A stretch of DNA of 64,000 nucleotides from assembly GCA_905214795.1 (NCBI GenBank), contig CAJMNM010000002.1:168624-232623 (forward strand). The letters are read 5' to 3'. A program made the position numbers and the translations under genes. The notes beneath the pieces were generated by a model. The model did no database searches, had not been told where the DNA came from, and saw only the letters and a list, made by a program, of their open reading frames with translations. Positions within the stretch are counted from its first letter, which is position 1. Every line of letters begins with the position of its first letter. Below are positions 26,214 through 36,208 of the stretch, one piece after another. Origin of the DNA: an uncultured bacterium. Lineage in GTDB: Bacteria > Bacteroidota > Bacteroidia > Bacteroidales > Bacteroidaceae.

Positions 26214-26581
26214 AGAGCAATTATGGTTTATATCCTGTAATCTGAACAGTACAGCAGAGCTTTACACCTTGGAGTGGTTTCGATGCTCAGGAACGAGTCC
26301 ACATCCTGATTATAAGCAACAAGAATGCCAAATCTTAAAATTTGAGCAAAAACCTCATAAATTACAACCATTTTATCGAAAATAAGTAGATAAATCGTTG
26401 ATATTACGCCAAATCCGCATAATCATGTCATACTGTCAGCCAAAACTGCTACTGTCAGGTTGGCGTGTTATTTTCTGACAATTTGTCTTCTTTTTGAAGA
26501 AAATGCAATTTTTTTTGTGCGTACAAACTAAAATGCATATATTTACAAGCCAAATTTGAGTAAAAACCACAAAATGAAGTT
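26214..26581 (+). promoter_or_regulatory. Divergent intergenic region with a promoter for the AAA/PHP operon
   Basis: TTTG at 26514-26517 and TATATTTA at 26538-26545 are separated by 20 bases, an almost perfect Bacteroidales sigma-ABfr promoter. Transcription would start about 30 bases before ATG 26582. CTGTCAG occurs twice near 26434-26460, with a CTGACA further on, and could be an operator. The rest is featureless. Confidence 0.6.
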
Positions 26582-27880
26582 ATGATAACAAACTTTATCG
26601 TAGAGAATTACCGTTCGATAGACGGAGAAATCAGATTGTCGTTCATGGCTGATACAGGCATTAAGGACATGGACAACAGGGGATATACCACTGTTGCAAA
26701 CACTCGTGTTCTTAACGCCAAGGCTTTCTATGGAGCCAACTCTTGCGGTAAATCAAATGTGTTCAAGGCTGTTGGAATGATGAGGGGTATCATTATTCAT
26801 TCAGTGAGGCTGAACGATAACGAAACGTTACCGTATGATGCTTTTCTCCTTTCGGATAAGGAGGCGAGACCAACACGGTTTGAAATGTCATTTGTGGATG
26901 GCACCGACAAGTTTACATACGGTTTCAGCTACACTGCGAAACGGATAGAAGAAGAATGGCTGGTAGCAAAATTCCCTAAGCGATCACTTAAGACACTATT
27001 AAGACGCACCCAAAATACAATTGAGATTGATGAGCAGAACTACTCGGAAGGTTTGTCAATAAAAGAAGGCACTATTCCACTGAACAATAACAGGTTGTTC
27101 ATTTCGTTAGCCGCACAATTGGGAGGCGAGATATCGAAACGAGTGATAGAATGGTTCAGAACAAAGCCTAGCGTGATTTCCGGTTTGCGAGATAATGACT
27201 TTTCGCGCTATACTAAGGAGATACTTCATACCAGGACTGATTATAAAGATGAAATTTTGGACTTTATCAGCAGTATGGATGTGGGGTTCCGTGAAGTGAC
27301 CACCGAACAAGAGTATATTGACGAAAAGATGCTGCCCAAAGGTCTGCCCGCAGAAATTGTGGCATCCCTAAAAGAGCATCCACCCATTGTTGCCTATGCC
27401 AAGCATAGCAAAATAAACGCAGATGGTGAGGTTGTTGGGATGGTTGATTTTGACATAGAAGAAAGGGAGTCGGATGGTACGAGGAAACTGTTTAATCTTG
27501 CCGGGCCTATTGTTGACACCTTACGGCAAGGGAAATCGCTGTTTGTGGATGAACTGGATGCACAGTTGCACCCGCTGTTGTCGCGACGTATTGTAAAACT
27601 CTTTAACTATGCAGAAACGAACCCTCACGGAGCCCAGCTGATTTTTACGACTCATGATACTAACATGCTGTCAAAGAAATTGCTGAGACGGGATCAGGTG
27701 GTCTTCGTAGAAAAGACGGCAAAAACGAGCTATTCTACAAAACTCACACCGATGATGAGTATAACGCTGGACAACGGGGCAAAGCCTAGGACAGATAGCA
27801 ACTACGAGAAGAATTATTTGGAAGGCAAGTATGGTGCAATTCCATACTTTGAGGATGAATTTAAAGGTTGTAACGAATAG
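26582..27880 (+). CDS. AAA ATPase, RloA/AbiL-like
   Basis: ABC/SMC-like ATPase of 432 residues. FIVENYRSI at the N-terminus is typical of the AAA_15/AAA_21 group. Walker A GANSCGKS is at 51-58, Walker B in LFVDELDAQLHP and the H-loop in IFTTHDTN. The split ATPase head with ~250 residues between the Walker motifs matches RloA and abortive-infection ATPases. In RloAB/AbiL the partner is a small RloB protein, but here a PHP-ATPase follows 18 bp downstream. It would sense phage or DNA damage and switch on the effector (inference). First gene of a three-gene operon. Confidence 0.8.
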   Translation: MITNFIVENYRSIDGEIRLSFMADTGIKDMDNRGYTTVANTRVLNAKAFYGANSCGKSNVFKAVGMMRGIIIHSVRLNDNETLPYDAFLLSDKEARPTRFEMSFVDGTDKFTYGFSYTAKRIEEEWLVAKFPKRSLKTLLRRTQNTIEIDEQNYSEGLSIKEGTIPLNNNRLFISLAAQLGGEISKRVIEWFRTKPSVISGLRDNDFSRYTKEILHTRTDYKDEILDFISSMDVGFREVTTEQEYIDEKMLPKGLPAEIVASLKEHPPIVAYAKHSKINADGEVVGMVDFDIEERESDGTRKLFNLAGPIVDTLRQGKSLFVDELDAQLHPLLSRRIVKLFNYAETNPHGAQLIFTTHDTNMLSKKLLRRDQVVFVEKTAKTSYSTKLTPMMSITLDNGAKPRTDSNYEKNYLEGKYGAIPYFEDEFKGCNE

Positions 27881-27898
27881 AGAAAGGAGGCGAATACC

Positions 27899-30199
27899 AT
27901 GCAGCCAGTGTATATTGACTTACATATCCACACCTATCCCAATGCGAACGACCGTTCGACGGACTATGATGTTGTGACGCTGGTGAAGAAGATTGAGGAG
28001 TACAACAATGATGAACCATTCCTAATAAGCTTTACCGACCACAACACCATTAACAAGAAAGCATACCTAGCAGCCAAGGCTATCGGAGTTAACCTACTGT
28101 TGGGTGCAGAACTGCACATCAAGAACCACGATGACGTAGAGGCGTTCCACTGCCATATTTATTTCAACATGGATGTGACAGAGGAAAACATTAAAGCGCT
28201 GAACGAGATCTTGGACAAACTGTATACAAACAAACTGCCATGCAAAACCGACCAGTCAATACCCGACATACAGAAGGTAATTAATGCCTTCGATCCATTT
28301 GAGTTTATGCTACTGCCACACGCGGGTCAGAAGCACGGACAGTTCAACTACTCACTGCATGAGGGGGAACAGGTAGATAACGCCATCAGCCGCAGTATCT
28401 ACTACAACCAGTTTGACGGCTTTACTGCGCGTGAGGACAAGGGACTGGAAACCACACGAGAGTATTTTGCCAAATTGGGCATAGCGGAGTTTGTGAACCT
28501 GCTGACCTGCTCAGACAACTATATTCCTAGCCGCTACCCGGAACCGAAATCGAGCGAGGCTTCGCCTTTCGTGCCTACGTGGATGATGGCTGAACCGACA
28601 TACGACGGCGTGAGGTTGTCACTCTCGGAGAGTTCGAGACTGTTCTACCAAAAGGAGAAGCCGCAGATACAATGTGACCACATAGGTAAGGTGAAGTTGT
28701 CAAACGAGCTAATAGACATTGACGTAGAACTGACAGAAGGACTTAATGTGGTGATAGGTGGCTCGTCCTCGGGCAAAACGCTGTTTGTGGACTCGGTGAA
28801 CAAATTCTTTGAACAGGATTTGCATCATTCGGAATATGCTAAGTTCAAGGTGGAGAACATAGACGTAAAGAACCCGTCGGAAATTCACCCCTACTACATT
28901 CATCAGAACTTTATAGCAGATTTGGTGAACAGGAATGATGAGGCCTCGATAGACGAGATTCCCATCCTGAAGAAAGCATTTCCGAGCGATGACAACGTGA
29001 AGCGACAAATCAGCAAAACGCTGGCAGATCTGAAACGCATAGTGGATGAGATGCTACTTTGCGTGGAAAACATTGAGAAGATAGAGCGTTGGCTGAAGGA
29101 TATTCCACATCCCGGCAAACTGATTACGAAGGGTAAAGTGGAGGGAAACATTTTCCAGCCGCTGATGCCAAAGAATGATGAAGAGGAGAAATGCGCCTAT
29201 CCGGAGGAAGAGTACAATGCCAACGTTGAAAATATGGTGGATCTGGAAAAGTTTGTAAACGAAAATCCGTTTACAAACAATATCAGCAAGGAGGTAGAGG
29301 TTATACTGAAGGAGCTCGCTAAAGCTAGAAGGGGTGCTGTGCTATTTGAAAATGTGGCCGCACTGATAGCGACGCGTAAGGATGAGAAGGACGAAGAACT
29401 GCAAACAAGGCAGGGTCAGAACCAGAGCAACTTACAAAACCGCAGGAAACTGATACAGCACCTTCGTGACTACGTGAAATACAGCCGCAGTTTTGCTGAA
29501 CAGAAAGTGAAACTGACCGAGATGGACAGGTCGTTTACCACTAAGGAAGTGAAGGCTACTGGGCACACACTGTACATAGAAAACACGTTCAAATTTAACG
29601 AAGGAGTGTTGATGGAGGTGCTGAACAAGTATCTGAACCATCACTTCAGGAATATGGACGATGTGGTGCCGAAGAATATGTACCAGACAAAATTCAAACA
29701 GCGTCCGAAGGTGAGCTCATATAGGGAATTAGGTGACTTTATCTATGAATACCTTCGGAAAAACGACCATACATCGTATAAAATCGTGTCTTCGGATGGC
29801 AGGAATTTTTACGAGATGAGTCCTGGCTGGAAGTCGGCTATCCTGCTGGACTTGATACTTGGCTATGATGGCGGCAATTCACCTATCATCATTGATCAGC
29901 CGGAAGACAACCTGGCTGTGAAGTATATCAACGAGGCGCTGGTGCAGACCATCAAAAAGGTGAAGTACAGGAAGCAAGTGATACTGGTGAGCCACAACGC
30001 CACCATTCCGATGATGGCTGATGCTCAGACTATTGTGCTATGCAAGAACGACGGAAAGAAAATTACAATCCGTTCAGCATCGCTGGAAGGTCAGATTGAA
30101 AAAGAGAAGGTGCTGGACCTGATAGCAGATCAGACCGACGGTGGCAAGGCATCGATCAAGAAAAGAGTAAAGAAGTATAACCTGAAAAAATTCAATTAA
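27899..30199 (+). CDS. PHP-domain ATPase fusion (Ppl/TrlF-like), likely anti-phage protein
   Basis: A 766-residue fusion. The N-terminal PHP phosphoesterase domain has the metal motifs DLHIHTY (H9, H11), FTDHN (D47, H48) and LLPHAG. An SMC-like ATPase follows, with Walker A GGSSSGKT at 287-294, a coiled central region of about 350-560, a late Walker B IIIDQPEDNL and an H-loop ILVSHNA. This order matches the PHP-ATPase defence protein called Ppl, known as a single-gene anti-phage system, and TrlF-like proteins. By inference the PHP domain cuts a nucleic acid or nucleotide under ATPase control. A ribosome-binding site (AGAAAGGAGG) precedes the ATG. Confidence 0.8.
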   Translation: MQPVYIDLHIHTYPNANDRSTDYDVVTLVKKIEEYNNDEPFLISFTDHNTINKKAYLAAKAIGVNLLLGAELHIKNHDDVEAFHCHIYFNMDVTEENIKALNEILDKLYTNKLPCKTDQSIPDIQKVINAFDPFEFMLLPHAGQKHGQFNYSLHEGEQVDNAISRSIYYNQFDGFTAREDKGLETTREYFAKLGIAEFVNLLTCSDNYIPSRYPEPKSSEASPFVPTWMMAEPTYDGVRLSLSESSRLFYQKEKPQIQCDHIGKVKLSNELIDIDVELTEGLNVVIGGSSSGKTLFVDSVNKFFEQDLHHSEYAKFKVENIDVKNPSEIHPYYIHQNFIADLVNRNDEASIDEIPILKKAFPSDDNVKRQISKTLADLKRIVDEMLLCVENIEKIERWLKDIPHPGKLITKGKVEGNIFQPLMPKNDEEEKCAYPEEEYNANVENMVDLEKFVNENPFTNNISKEVEVILKELAKARRGAVLFENVAALIATRKDEKDEELQTRQGQNQSNLQNRRKLIQHLRDYVKYSRSFAEQKVKLTEMDRSFTTKEVKATGHTLYIENTFKFNEGVLMEVLNKYLNHHFRNMDDVVPKNMYQTKFKQRPKVSSYRELGDFIYEYLRKNDHTSYKIVSSDGRNFYEMSPGWKSAILLDLILGYDGGNSPIIIDQPEDNLAVKYINEALVQTIKKVKYRKQVILVSHNATIPMMADAQTIVLCKNDGKKITIRSASLEGQIEKEKVLDLIADQTDGGKASIKKRVKKYNLKKFN

Positions 30200-30204
30200 G
30201 CGAT

Positions 30205-30480
30205 ATGAAACTGGTATTCAAGAAGAACGAAAATGGCGATGTGTCGGTGACCATGTTCAAGGGCACCGCAGAGGCGCAATTCTCGTATATCGAGATGATC
30301 AAGGCACTCTTGGCTGGTGAAGCACTTGACCGTGATTATGATGAAAGCATCTCTAAGGAAGAACAGACGCAAATAAACAACGTGTTGAAAGAGATAGAAC
30401 ATACAGCAATAGAAACCATGGCAGAGAACACGGATATTGAACCTGACAAAACGGAGAGCGATGAGAACTTACCGTTTTGA
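30205..30480 (+). CDS. Small acidic protein, third gene of the PHP-ATPase operon
   Basis: A 91-residue protein that I do not recognise. It starts with strands MKLVFKKNENGDVSVTMFKG, continues with a helical middle and ends in an acidic tail (DKTESDENLPF). It begins 5 bases after the PHP-ATPase stop and so belongs to the same transcript. It could be an accessory subunit or an inhibitor of the effector. No toxin, antitoxin or HTH motif is visible. The 289 bp that follow are AT-rich and hold no recognisable gene. Confidence 0.65.
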   Translation: MKLVFKKNENGDVSVTMFKGTAEAQFSYIEMIKALLAGEALDRDYDESISKEEQTQINNVLKEIEHTAIETMAENTDIEPDKTESDENLPF

Positions 30481-30769
30481 AGCAACATACCAAGGATGAT
30501 TATAATAATGAAATACAAAATTTATAAATTGTTCTTGTGACCAAAGGAAACGTCCAATACACATAACATTTAAAGTTTTTACTTGTAAGTGATCATGATA
30601 GATTATAATCTACGCACTGTCATACTTTTTATTGTTTTTAATGTTAAAAACATTAAATTTTAATCCTTTCAATAATCCTTGAATTTTCTCTTATCACTTT
30701 TCTATCGTTTAGTTGAAAAGTATTGATAACCAAATATATACAAATTTTATTTTTATTATCTAAAAAGAA

Positions 30770-31708
30770 TTATACATTAGTTTGCAACCATAATTTAAAC
30801 AGCGGGTCTGTAATGGTATATATACCTCCCCGTTGGGTTTGAGATGTTCTATCTATAATTTTCCGGTCAGCCATCAGTTTGAGATATGGGGATATCTTCC
30901 CGTTATCTTGACCTGTCATCTGACGGATCTCCTGCAGACTGACTCCATTTTCAGGCCTTGCAATAGCCGATAAAATTCTTTGAATCTGCACTACATAGCT
31001 ATCATACTTTGCTTGATAATAGAAAGAGAAATAGTCTAAAAGAAGCATTATATCCATTTCGGGACTTGCAGAATCTTCAATAATCTTTGCGGCAATCTGC
31101 ACAGAACGGGGTGTCTTAGGCAAGTAAGACATCAGGTTTTCCAAACGTGTCATATCCGCCTCATACCCTACGAATATACTATAATCAGTGACGACAAGAG
31201 GCCGTATATAAGAGATCTTAAATCCTTCGAAGAAAGCAGACTCATAACAGGTGAATGCCGGCAGCACCTTGTCGGCTGTCGCTATCAGAATAGGTGCACC
31301 GGCTTTATTGAGCTTTCCCCTCAAATTATACTGCTCAGTATTATCAATCCTCTCGAAATAGTACTGGACATTGTCAATCAACAAGACAGTCCTGCAAGAA
31401 TCATCCTGCTGTGAACAAAACTTCCATATATCATCAGTTGAGAAAAGGCTTTTTCCATCTATAAAAACCGGCTTAAGCCATTTGGTACTGTTCTCTATAC
31501 TGAAATACATCCTTTTGAGTAATGAGGTCTTTCCACTCCCTTTTTCACCAATAATCAAATTGGGCTGTGCGATCTTATCCCTGTCCTCCTTTAACAAATA
31601 GCTGAAGATGGACGTAAAAATATCATTGTTTATGACAACAGTCTCTTCCTTTATCCCATTGCCAATAGATAAAGGAGGCTGATGCAATATGCTGGTACTT
31701 GTATTCAT
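30770..31708 (-). CDS. STAND-like AAA ATPase with C-terminal winged helix
   Basis: ATPase of 312 residues. Walker A GEKGSGKTS lies at about 54-62 and Walker B at TVLLIDNVQYYF. After a helical middle region, the C-terminal ~80 residues form a winged-helix-like unit (SLQEIRQMTGQDNGKISPYLKLM, then a wing). This is the plan of the archaeal-type ATPases common in Bacteroidetes. No effector domain is fused. Its start is 29 bp after the end of a decayed ATPase gene on the same strand, so the two may once have formed an operon. Its role is unknown. Confidence 0.75.
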   Translation of the reverse strand: MNTSTSILHQPPLSIGNGIKEETVVINNDIFTSIFSYLLKEDRDKIAQPNLIIGEKGSGKTSLLKRMYFSIENSTKWLKPVFIDGKSLFSTDDIWKFCSQQDDSCRTVLLIDNVQYYFERIDNTEQYNLRGKLNKAGAPILIATADKVLPAFTCYESAFFEGFKISYIRPLVVTDYSIFVGYEADMTRLENLMSYLPKTPRSVQIAAKIIEDSASPEMDIMLLLDYFSFYYQAKYDSYVVQIQRILSAIARPENGVSLQEIRQMTGQDNGKISPYLKLMADRKIIDRTSQTQRGGIYTITDPLFKLWLQTNV

Positions 31709-31737
31709 CTATTTAATCATTAAACAAATCTGTCAAA

Positions 31738-32712
31738 TCAATAATCCCTCAAAAGCGGTGAGCAGAACATACGCAAAGCGTCTTTCTTCATAATGTATTC
31801 AAGACCCTTGCTTAAAGTATAATCAACAGCCTCAATCTTTGAGGCATCCTGACCAGTCATCAAATTGTTGAGCATACCTTTCCGTAGAGTGGCAAGTAGC
31901 TTTAGAATCTACCGGGCAGGAAGCTCGTATTCACCATATTCGACTAGTCTCTCAGACCAGGTACTCAAATAATTCTCTGAATATAATTTACGATAAGCTA
32001 TGTCTATATCTTCCCAAGTCATCTTGTCCTCATAGTCTTCTACCTATTTTGAGAAATAGAATAAGGGATGTTCCAATACAACTTGTTCAGCGAATACTCA
32101 ACAAACTCATCGCTCATTTCAATATTTTCAGACCTACAAAACCGCAGAACAGCCAACGGACTTTAGTCTTGCTAACCCGTAGCAGGCTTTTAAGCCAGTT
32201 GAGGATAAAGTCCACTTTTTCAATTCTGTTTTCCCCATGCTGAGAATCGTTAGGAAAAAGAGTCTATTCATCAACGACAATAAATGTGTTTTCATCGTGC
32301 CTGATTAGCTCCTTCAAGAAATTTTCCAGGTCTTCTTTTTCCAAAAAATCAAATTGAACAGGACCGAGAGAAATCTTCTCTATTCTTTCCAGTACTGAAG
32401 TCAACCCTTTGGACATTCCTTTAGCTACCTGTTTCCAAATACCATTTTTACAGAAGGCTTCAATTACCAAGGTTAAGAAAACCATCTTCTGTGATTGTTT
32501 CCTCCAGGTCGATATAAACACATTTCCACCTCTGATTCTTTTTCTCTTCTATCAGAAATTTCGCCTATGAAGACTTGCTAATGCGGCGAGGTACAGACAG
32601 TAAAAAGAATGGCTACTATCAAGCTGTCTGTTTACCTTGCGGATTTCCTTTTCTCTTCCGAAGAAGTCACCATATTCTGCCCATAGACCAATCTTATCTG
32701 ATCTACACATAG
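31738..32712 (-). pseudogene. Decayed archaeal-type ATPase gene
   Basis: On the minus strand the family order can be followed across at least two frameshifts and several stops. It reads GLWAEYGDFFGREKEI, PRRISKSS (Walker A with the key glycine changed to serine, then a stop), FLIEEKKNQRWKCVYIDLEE, FLEKEDLENFLKEL, FIVVDE (Walker B, then a stop), KVRWLFCGSVGL and a C-terminal TLSKGLEYIMKKDALRMFCS with its natural stop at 31738. It cannot make an active ATPase. It is related to, but not a copy of, the intact ATPase next to it. Confidence 0.8.
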
Positions 32713-33048
32713 TTTTTCAGATTTATCCGCAAAGATAAATATCTAATTAATAAAAAAATATTTTTATAGAAAATTATTTTTATAAGTTTATGGCCATGCA
32801 GTTCATTTGTCCGGACGTATTCATTAAATATGAACACAGGTAAAATGATGAAGCAATAAATATCGTCATAAAAAGTGAAAAAATCGGGCATATACAAAGA
32901 ATTTCTTAAGTTCACAAATGGTATTCCACTGGGATTAATCTGCAGTAATCATTATTAAAAAATTATATCTAAATAGCTTTACATACTTTGAAGAACGCAA
33001 TCTTGCTTTCTGAACAAAAAAGGACGAAAAAACAACAAATCACTTTCC
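32713..33048. other. Gene-free AT-rich spacer
   Basis: About 336 bp with no open frame resembling a protein and no clear promoter, terminator or repeat. It probably carries the 3' end of the Panacea transcript and the former promoter of the decayed ATPase. Confidence 0.4.
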
Positions 33049-33639
33049 TCAAATATGAGATTCAGTATTTAAGAGATTAGCCGTCTGTCGTATATTCAAA
33101 CTCTCACGATAATCCTCTGCTGCACAATCAGTCATTTCTTCTGTAAAGTCAATTTGCTGGTCGGAATTGTTGCATTCATATTTATTGAATGCCTCCAATA
33201 ATCCAGTTGCTGTCCGATACCAAAGAGTACCTTCCTTATGGGTTTCCGAAACCAAATCAGATGCAGTCATATTTCCATATTTTGCCAATATCTCGTCCAT
33301 CATCTCGATTTCACATTCTGAAAATTCATTGTCATCAAAATCGGCTATTGCTTCAATGAAAGTACCTCCATCCTTAAAATCAGTTTTTACGAAATTTTTC
33401 AGAAGATACGGACTGTCAGAAAGATCGACGAACACATCCTTTGCTACAGGACCGATCTGCCATACTTCAAACGGTATGCCTATGAACGGGATATGATATT
33501 TCAGTGCCATACGTTCCTCCATCAAATACAAAAGTATCAGTAGTTGTGTCTTGCTGAGATTAGATTTTTTACGCGCTATATACACAATCGTATTACCAAG
33601 CTTCTGTTTAGTATATTCAGAGAATTTACACATAATCAA
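33049..33639 (-). CDS. Panacea-domain (DUF4065) protein, antitoxin-like
   Basis: Protein of 196 residues with the Panacea/SocA-like fold: KTQLLILLYLMEE, then PFEVWQIGPVAKDVFVDL, a two-acid helix FSECEIEMMDEILAKYG and the family signature TASDLVSETHKEGTLWY. Panacea proteins neutralise very different toxins in two-gene systems. Here no small toxin gene lies next to it on the same strand. It diverges from the AAA ATPase gene at 33853 with 213 bp between them. Either the toxin is lost or the ATPase/partner pair is what it controls. Start may be ATG 33639 or 33633. Confidence 0.8.
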   Translation of the reverse strand: MIMCKFSEYTKQKLGNTIVYIARKKSNLSKTQLLILLYLMEERMALKYHIPFIGIPFEVWQIGPVAKDVFVDLSDSPYLLKNFVKTDFKDGGTFIEAIADFDDNEFSECEIEMMDEILAKYGNMTASDLVSETHKEGTLWYRTATGLLEAFNKYECNNSDQQIDFTEEMTDCAAEDYRESLNIRQTANLLNTESHI

Positions 33640-33819
33640 TGTATTTTGGTTACAAAGATAGCTTTAACCTTAAAACGGACAAGAAAACAAGCAATTAACT
33701 GTACAAATGTACGTCGACACATGTGGTCAAATAAACAATAAAAACAGTTTCAGATAGAAGTGAACAAAATAAATATTGAAAAGTCAGTCTTCACACACCC
33801 GTAATCCATTAATTATCCG

Positions 33820-33827
33820 TATCTTTG
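33820..33827 (+). promoter_or_regulatory. -7 box upstream of the AAA ATPase gene
   Basis: TATCTTTG is an exact match to the Bacteroidales TAnnTTTG element, 25 bases before ATG 33853. No clear -33 TTTG is seen at the expected distance. Confidence 0.5.
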
Positions 33828-33852
33828 TCTATTAGAAAGCAACTTCAAAATC

Positions 33853-35022
33853 ATGAAAGAATCTATAATCATAAAGAACTTAGGCCCGCTTAAAGAAGTG
33901 GAAATAAGAGATATCAAGCCACTGACCGTATTTATCGGTAAGTCTGCCAGTGGTAAGAGTACAATCATGAAAATTATTGTACTTATGAGATATATCTATA
34001 AAATGATAAACATCCGGTCGTATCTGAAAAATGCGAAGATTACCCGTTCGCCATTCAAACTACGTTTCAACTCTCTGCTTCAGGACGGCCTGGAAAGCAT
34101 GATAACGGTAGAAACCGAGATATATTATACCGTAGAAATAAACGGGAATCAATATACCCTGTCCTATACCAACAAGACTTTGCAGTCGGACATCAACATT
34201 CCAAACAACGACCTGGTATTCTTCAAGGAATCGTATATATCAGAAACACGAAGCGTAATCCCTACATGGGCATCCAAAGTGGCTACGCTTAAAGGGGCAA
34301 GCCTCGGCTTCTTCTTTCACGAGACATTCAACGATTTCAACAACGCGACAGATGTCATCAAAGAACAGCAACTGGACTATCTGAATCTGAAGATGAAAGT
34401 CCAGAAGTCTGGCAACAAGCCTAAACAGTTTATGATAGAGTCATTACAGGAAGGCACCAAACCTGTGGAACTGAGATATGCTTCTTCCGGTATTCAGACA
34501 TCTGCTCCATTGGTCACCATTGTTCGCTATTTTGCAAAAGAATTCTCATTCAAGGATGCTTTCAAGCGCTCTGTACTGGACTATCTGTACAAACAAGACA
34601 GACTTGAAAAATTCACTCCCCAAATCAACCAAAGCGATTTGGAGAAGTATGTGCATATCCATATAGAAGAAGCCGAACTGAGTCTCGATCCAGAGGCGCA
34701 GAGGGCCCTCATAAGCAATCTTATTGATGAAGCGTTCCACAAAAACAATGAAGACCGCAAGTTGGGGCTGATGATAGCCACACACAGCCCTTATATCGTA
34801 AACCATCTGAACGTACTGCTTCGTGCCGGATACTTTGAAAAGGCAAGGGAAAACTATCCATTCCTGGAAAAGGATAATATTGCCGTATATCGTGTACATG
34901 AAGGCACTCTGACATCTCTGATGGCAACGGATAACGAAACGGAAGAGTATGTAATCAATACCTACGACATGTCCGACACGATGGAAAGAATCTTTGACGA
35001 ATACGAAAGCATGGAGGAATAA
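33853..35022 (+). CDS. AAA ATPase of a two-gene defence-like unit
   Basis: SMC/ABC-like ATPase of 389 residues. It opens IIIKNLGPLKEVEI, a common start of OLD/AAA_15-type proteins. Walker A GKSASGKS is at 29-36, an ABC-like signature lies around YASSGIQTS, Walker B reads HIEEAELSLDPEAQ (E for catalysis) and the H-loop IATHSPY. There is no nuclease or TOPRIM domain, so the effector is probably the next gene, which starts 3 bases after this stop. Sensor ATPase plus effector is a recurrent plan in phage defence (PARIS, Septu, Gabija), but this partner is none of those that I recognise. Confidence 0.75.
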   Translation: MKESIIIKNLGPLKEVEIRDIKPLTVFIGKSASGKSTIMKIIVLMRYIYKMINIRSYLKNAKITRSPFKLRFNSLLQDGLESMITVETEIYYTVEINGNQYTLSYTNKTLQSDINIPNNDLVFFKESYISETRSVIPTWASKVATLKGASLGFFFHETFNDFNNATDVIKEQQLDYLNLKMKVQKSGNKPKQFMIESLQEGTKPVELRYASSGIQTSAPLVTIVRYFAKEFSFKDAFKRSVLDYLYKQDRLEKFTPQINQSDLEKYVHIHIEEAELSLDPEAQRALISNLIDEAFHKNNEDRKLGLMIATHSPYIVNHLNVLLRAGYFEKARENYPFLEKDNIAVYRVHEGTLTSLMATDNETEEYVINTYDMSDTMERIFDEYESMEE

Positions 35023-35025
35023 TGT

Positions 35026-35676
35026 ATGGACAGCGCACTGATTGACTTCCTCAAAAAGGACTATCCCGCACATTTCGGACAGGAATGGAAAGAAGACACC
35101 ATGCAAGTCCGAAGAGAACAACGGCCTAAAGGCAAATTCGAAATACGAGACGGACAACTGCAAATTGTACAATATACAGGTAATGGCGTATCCGTCATTA
35201 ACAACAATTCGGAAACAGATGTAGAAATCATAGATTTCGAACACTATATAAACATCTTTCGCGATACAGATGCCGGTATGGGACGTAAATGTGACTTTAT
35301 CATCAATCCGATAGCCGGATATGATTTCATCATATTCAATGAGTTGACTGAAAGCGAAAAACAATACATCATGCCTTTCACTTCTCCCAAAACAGGGGAA
35401 GAAAAGGAAGGAAAACTGGCATACGCAAAAAAACAACTAGAAATCTCCATTGAAAAATTCTATAGCGTAAACAACTTTTTGGACGACTATGAAAAAAAAG
35501 TGGCTCTTTTTTCATGCCGACTGACAGATACGAGACCTAATGGAATCATGTCAAAATCATTACGGGCTTTCCGGAAACCACAGAAAATATTCGCCAATAT
35601 CCGGGCTCATGAGCTACTGATACATGACTTTGTCTTTGAACAGAGAATATACGATAACGAGTACAAGGTTTGCTAA
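35026..35676 (+). CDS. Unknown partner of the AAA ATPase, possible nuclease-like fold
   Basis: A 216-residue protein without a family that I can name. The middle has alternating strands with acidic ends (KCDFIINPIAGYDFIIFNEL) followed by a helix AYAKKQLEISIEKF. This order is reminiscent of the D...E core and trailing Q-L helix of PD-(D/E)XK nucleases, but the lysine after the acid is absent, so this is speculative. It follows the ATPase with a 3-base gap and must be translated with it. By analogy with other ATPase/effector pairs it would be the effector or its regulator. Confidence 0.65.
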   Translation: MDSALIDFLKKDYPAHFGQEWKEDTMQVRREQRPKGKFEIRDGQLQIVQYTGNGVSVINNNSETDVEIIDFEHYINIFRDTDAGMGRKCDFIINPIAGYDFIIFNELTESEKQYIMPFTSPKTGEEKEGKLAYAKKQLEISIEKFYSVNNFLDDYEKKVALFSCRLTDTRPNGIMSKSLRAFRKPQKIFANIRAHELLIHDFVFEQRIYDNEYKVC

Positions 35677-36208
35677 ATAACAAGAAATACTCTGATAGTT
35701 ATCAGAGTAAACCATATATACAGGAACAATGGATGGAGAAAAGACAAGAATATCCAGATTCTAAAGTGTATTGCCTATCTGTAACTGAGACCACCCACTA
35801 ATAAAAGGACTTATCAGTTTGGAAAGTATCGCTTATGTAAAAACTAAGGACATCATTCTTGCGTTTATGGCGGTTTATGAATTGCCGAAAGCATTATATT
35901 CTTCTCTGATAAATGAATGAATTAAATCATAGGAAAAGTCCAATCTAATAGAGATACCAGTAATGAAACAGGAAAGACTTTGAGCAGTTGAAACAGAAAG
36001 TGATTATAATGAATATGTTATAAAAGCATTCTATATCTCCTGATTGTCGGCTAGTATGGTTGCGCTCTGCTCAAATATCTGCATAACAAAACATTTAATT
36101 TGGAAGGAAAAAAGAGAAGAAATAATAAAAGGTTGGCAGTCTATTCCAATGAATTATCGTCTAAACAGAAATATTAGTTACATTTTGCCAATTATAGATT
36201 TGATTAAG
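35677..36208. other. Spacer with a short palindrome
   Basis: CTCTGATAGTTATCAGAG at 35690-35707 is an 8-bp inverted repeat with a 2-base centre just after the partner gene. It lacks a T-run and may be an operator or part of the 3' UTR. Further on, short open stretches (for example one encoding AFMAVYELPKALYSSLINE, near 35870-35920) look like gene debris, but I cannot identify them. Confidence 0.45.

Noticed and set aside
32703..32915. 70-codon minus-strand frame beside the ATPase pseudogene
   Set aside because: AT-rich, I/F/Y-heavy translation with no pattern; expected by chance in this composition.
34546..35436. 296-codon open frame antisense to the AAA ATPase and its partner
   Set aside because: It spans the junction of two well-supported sense genes, and the translation is rich in F, Y and C with no recognisable pattern.
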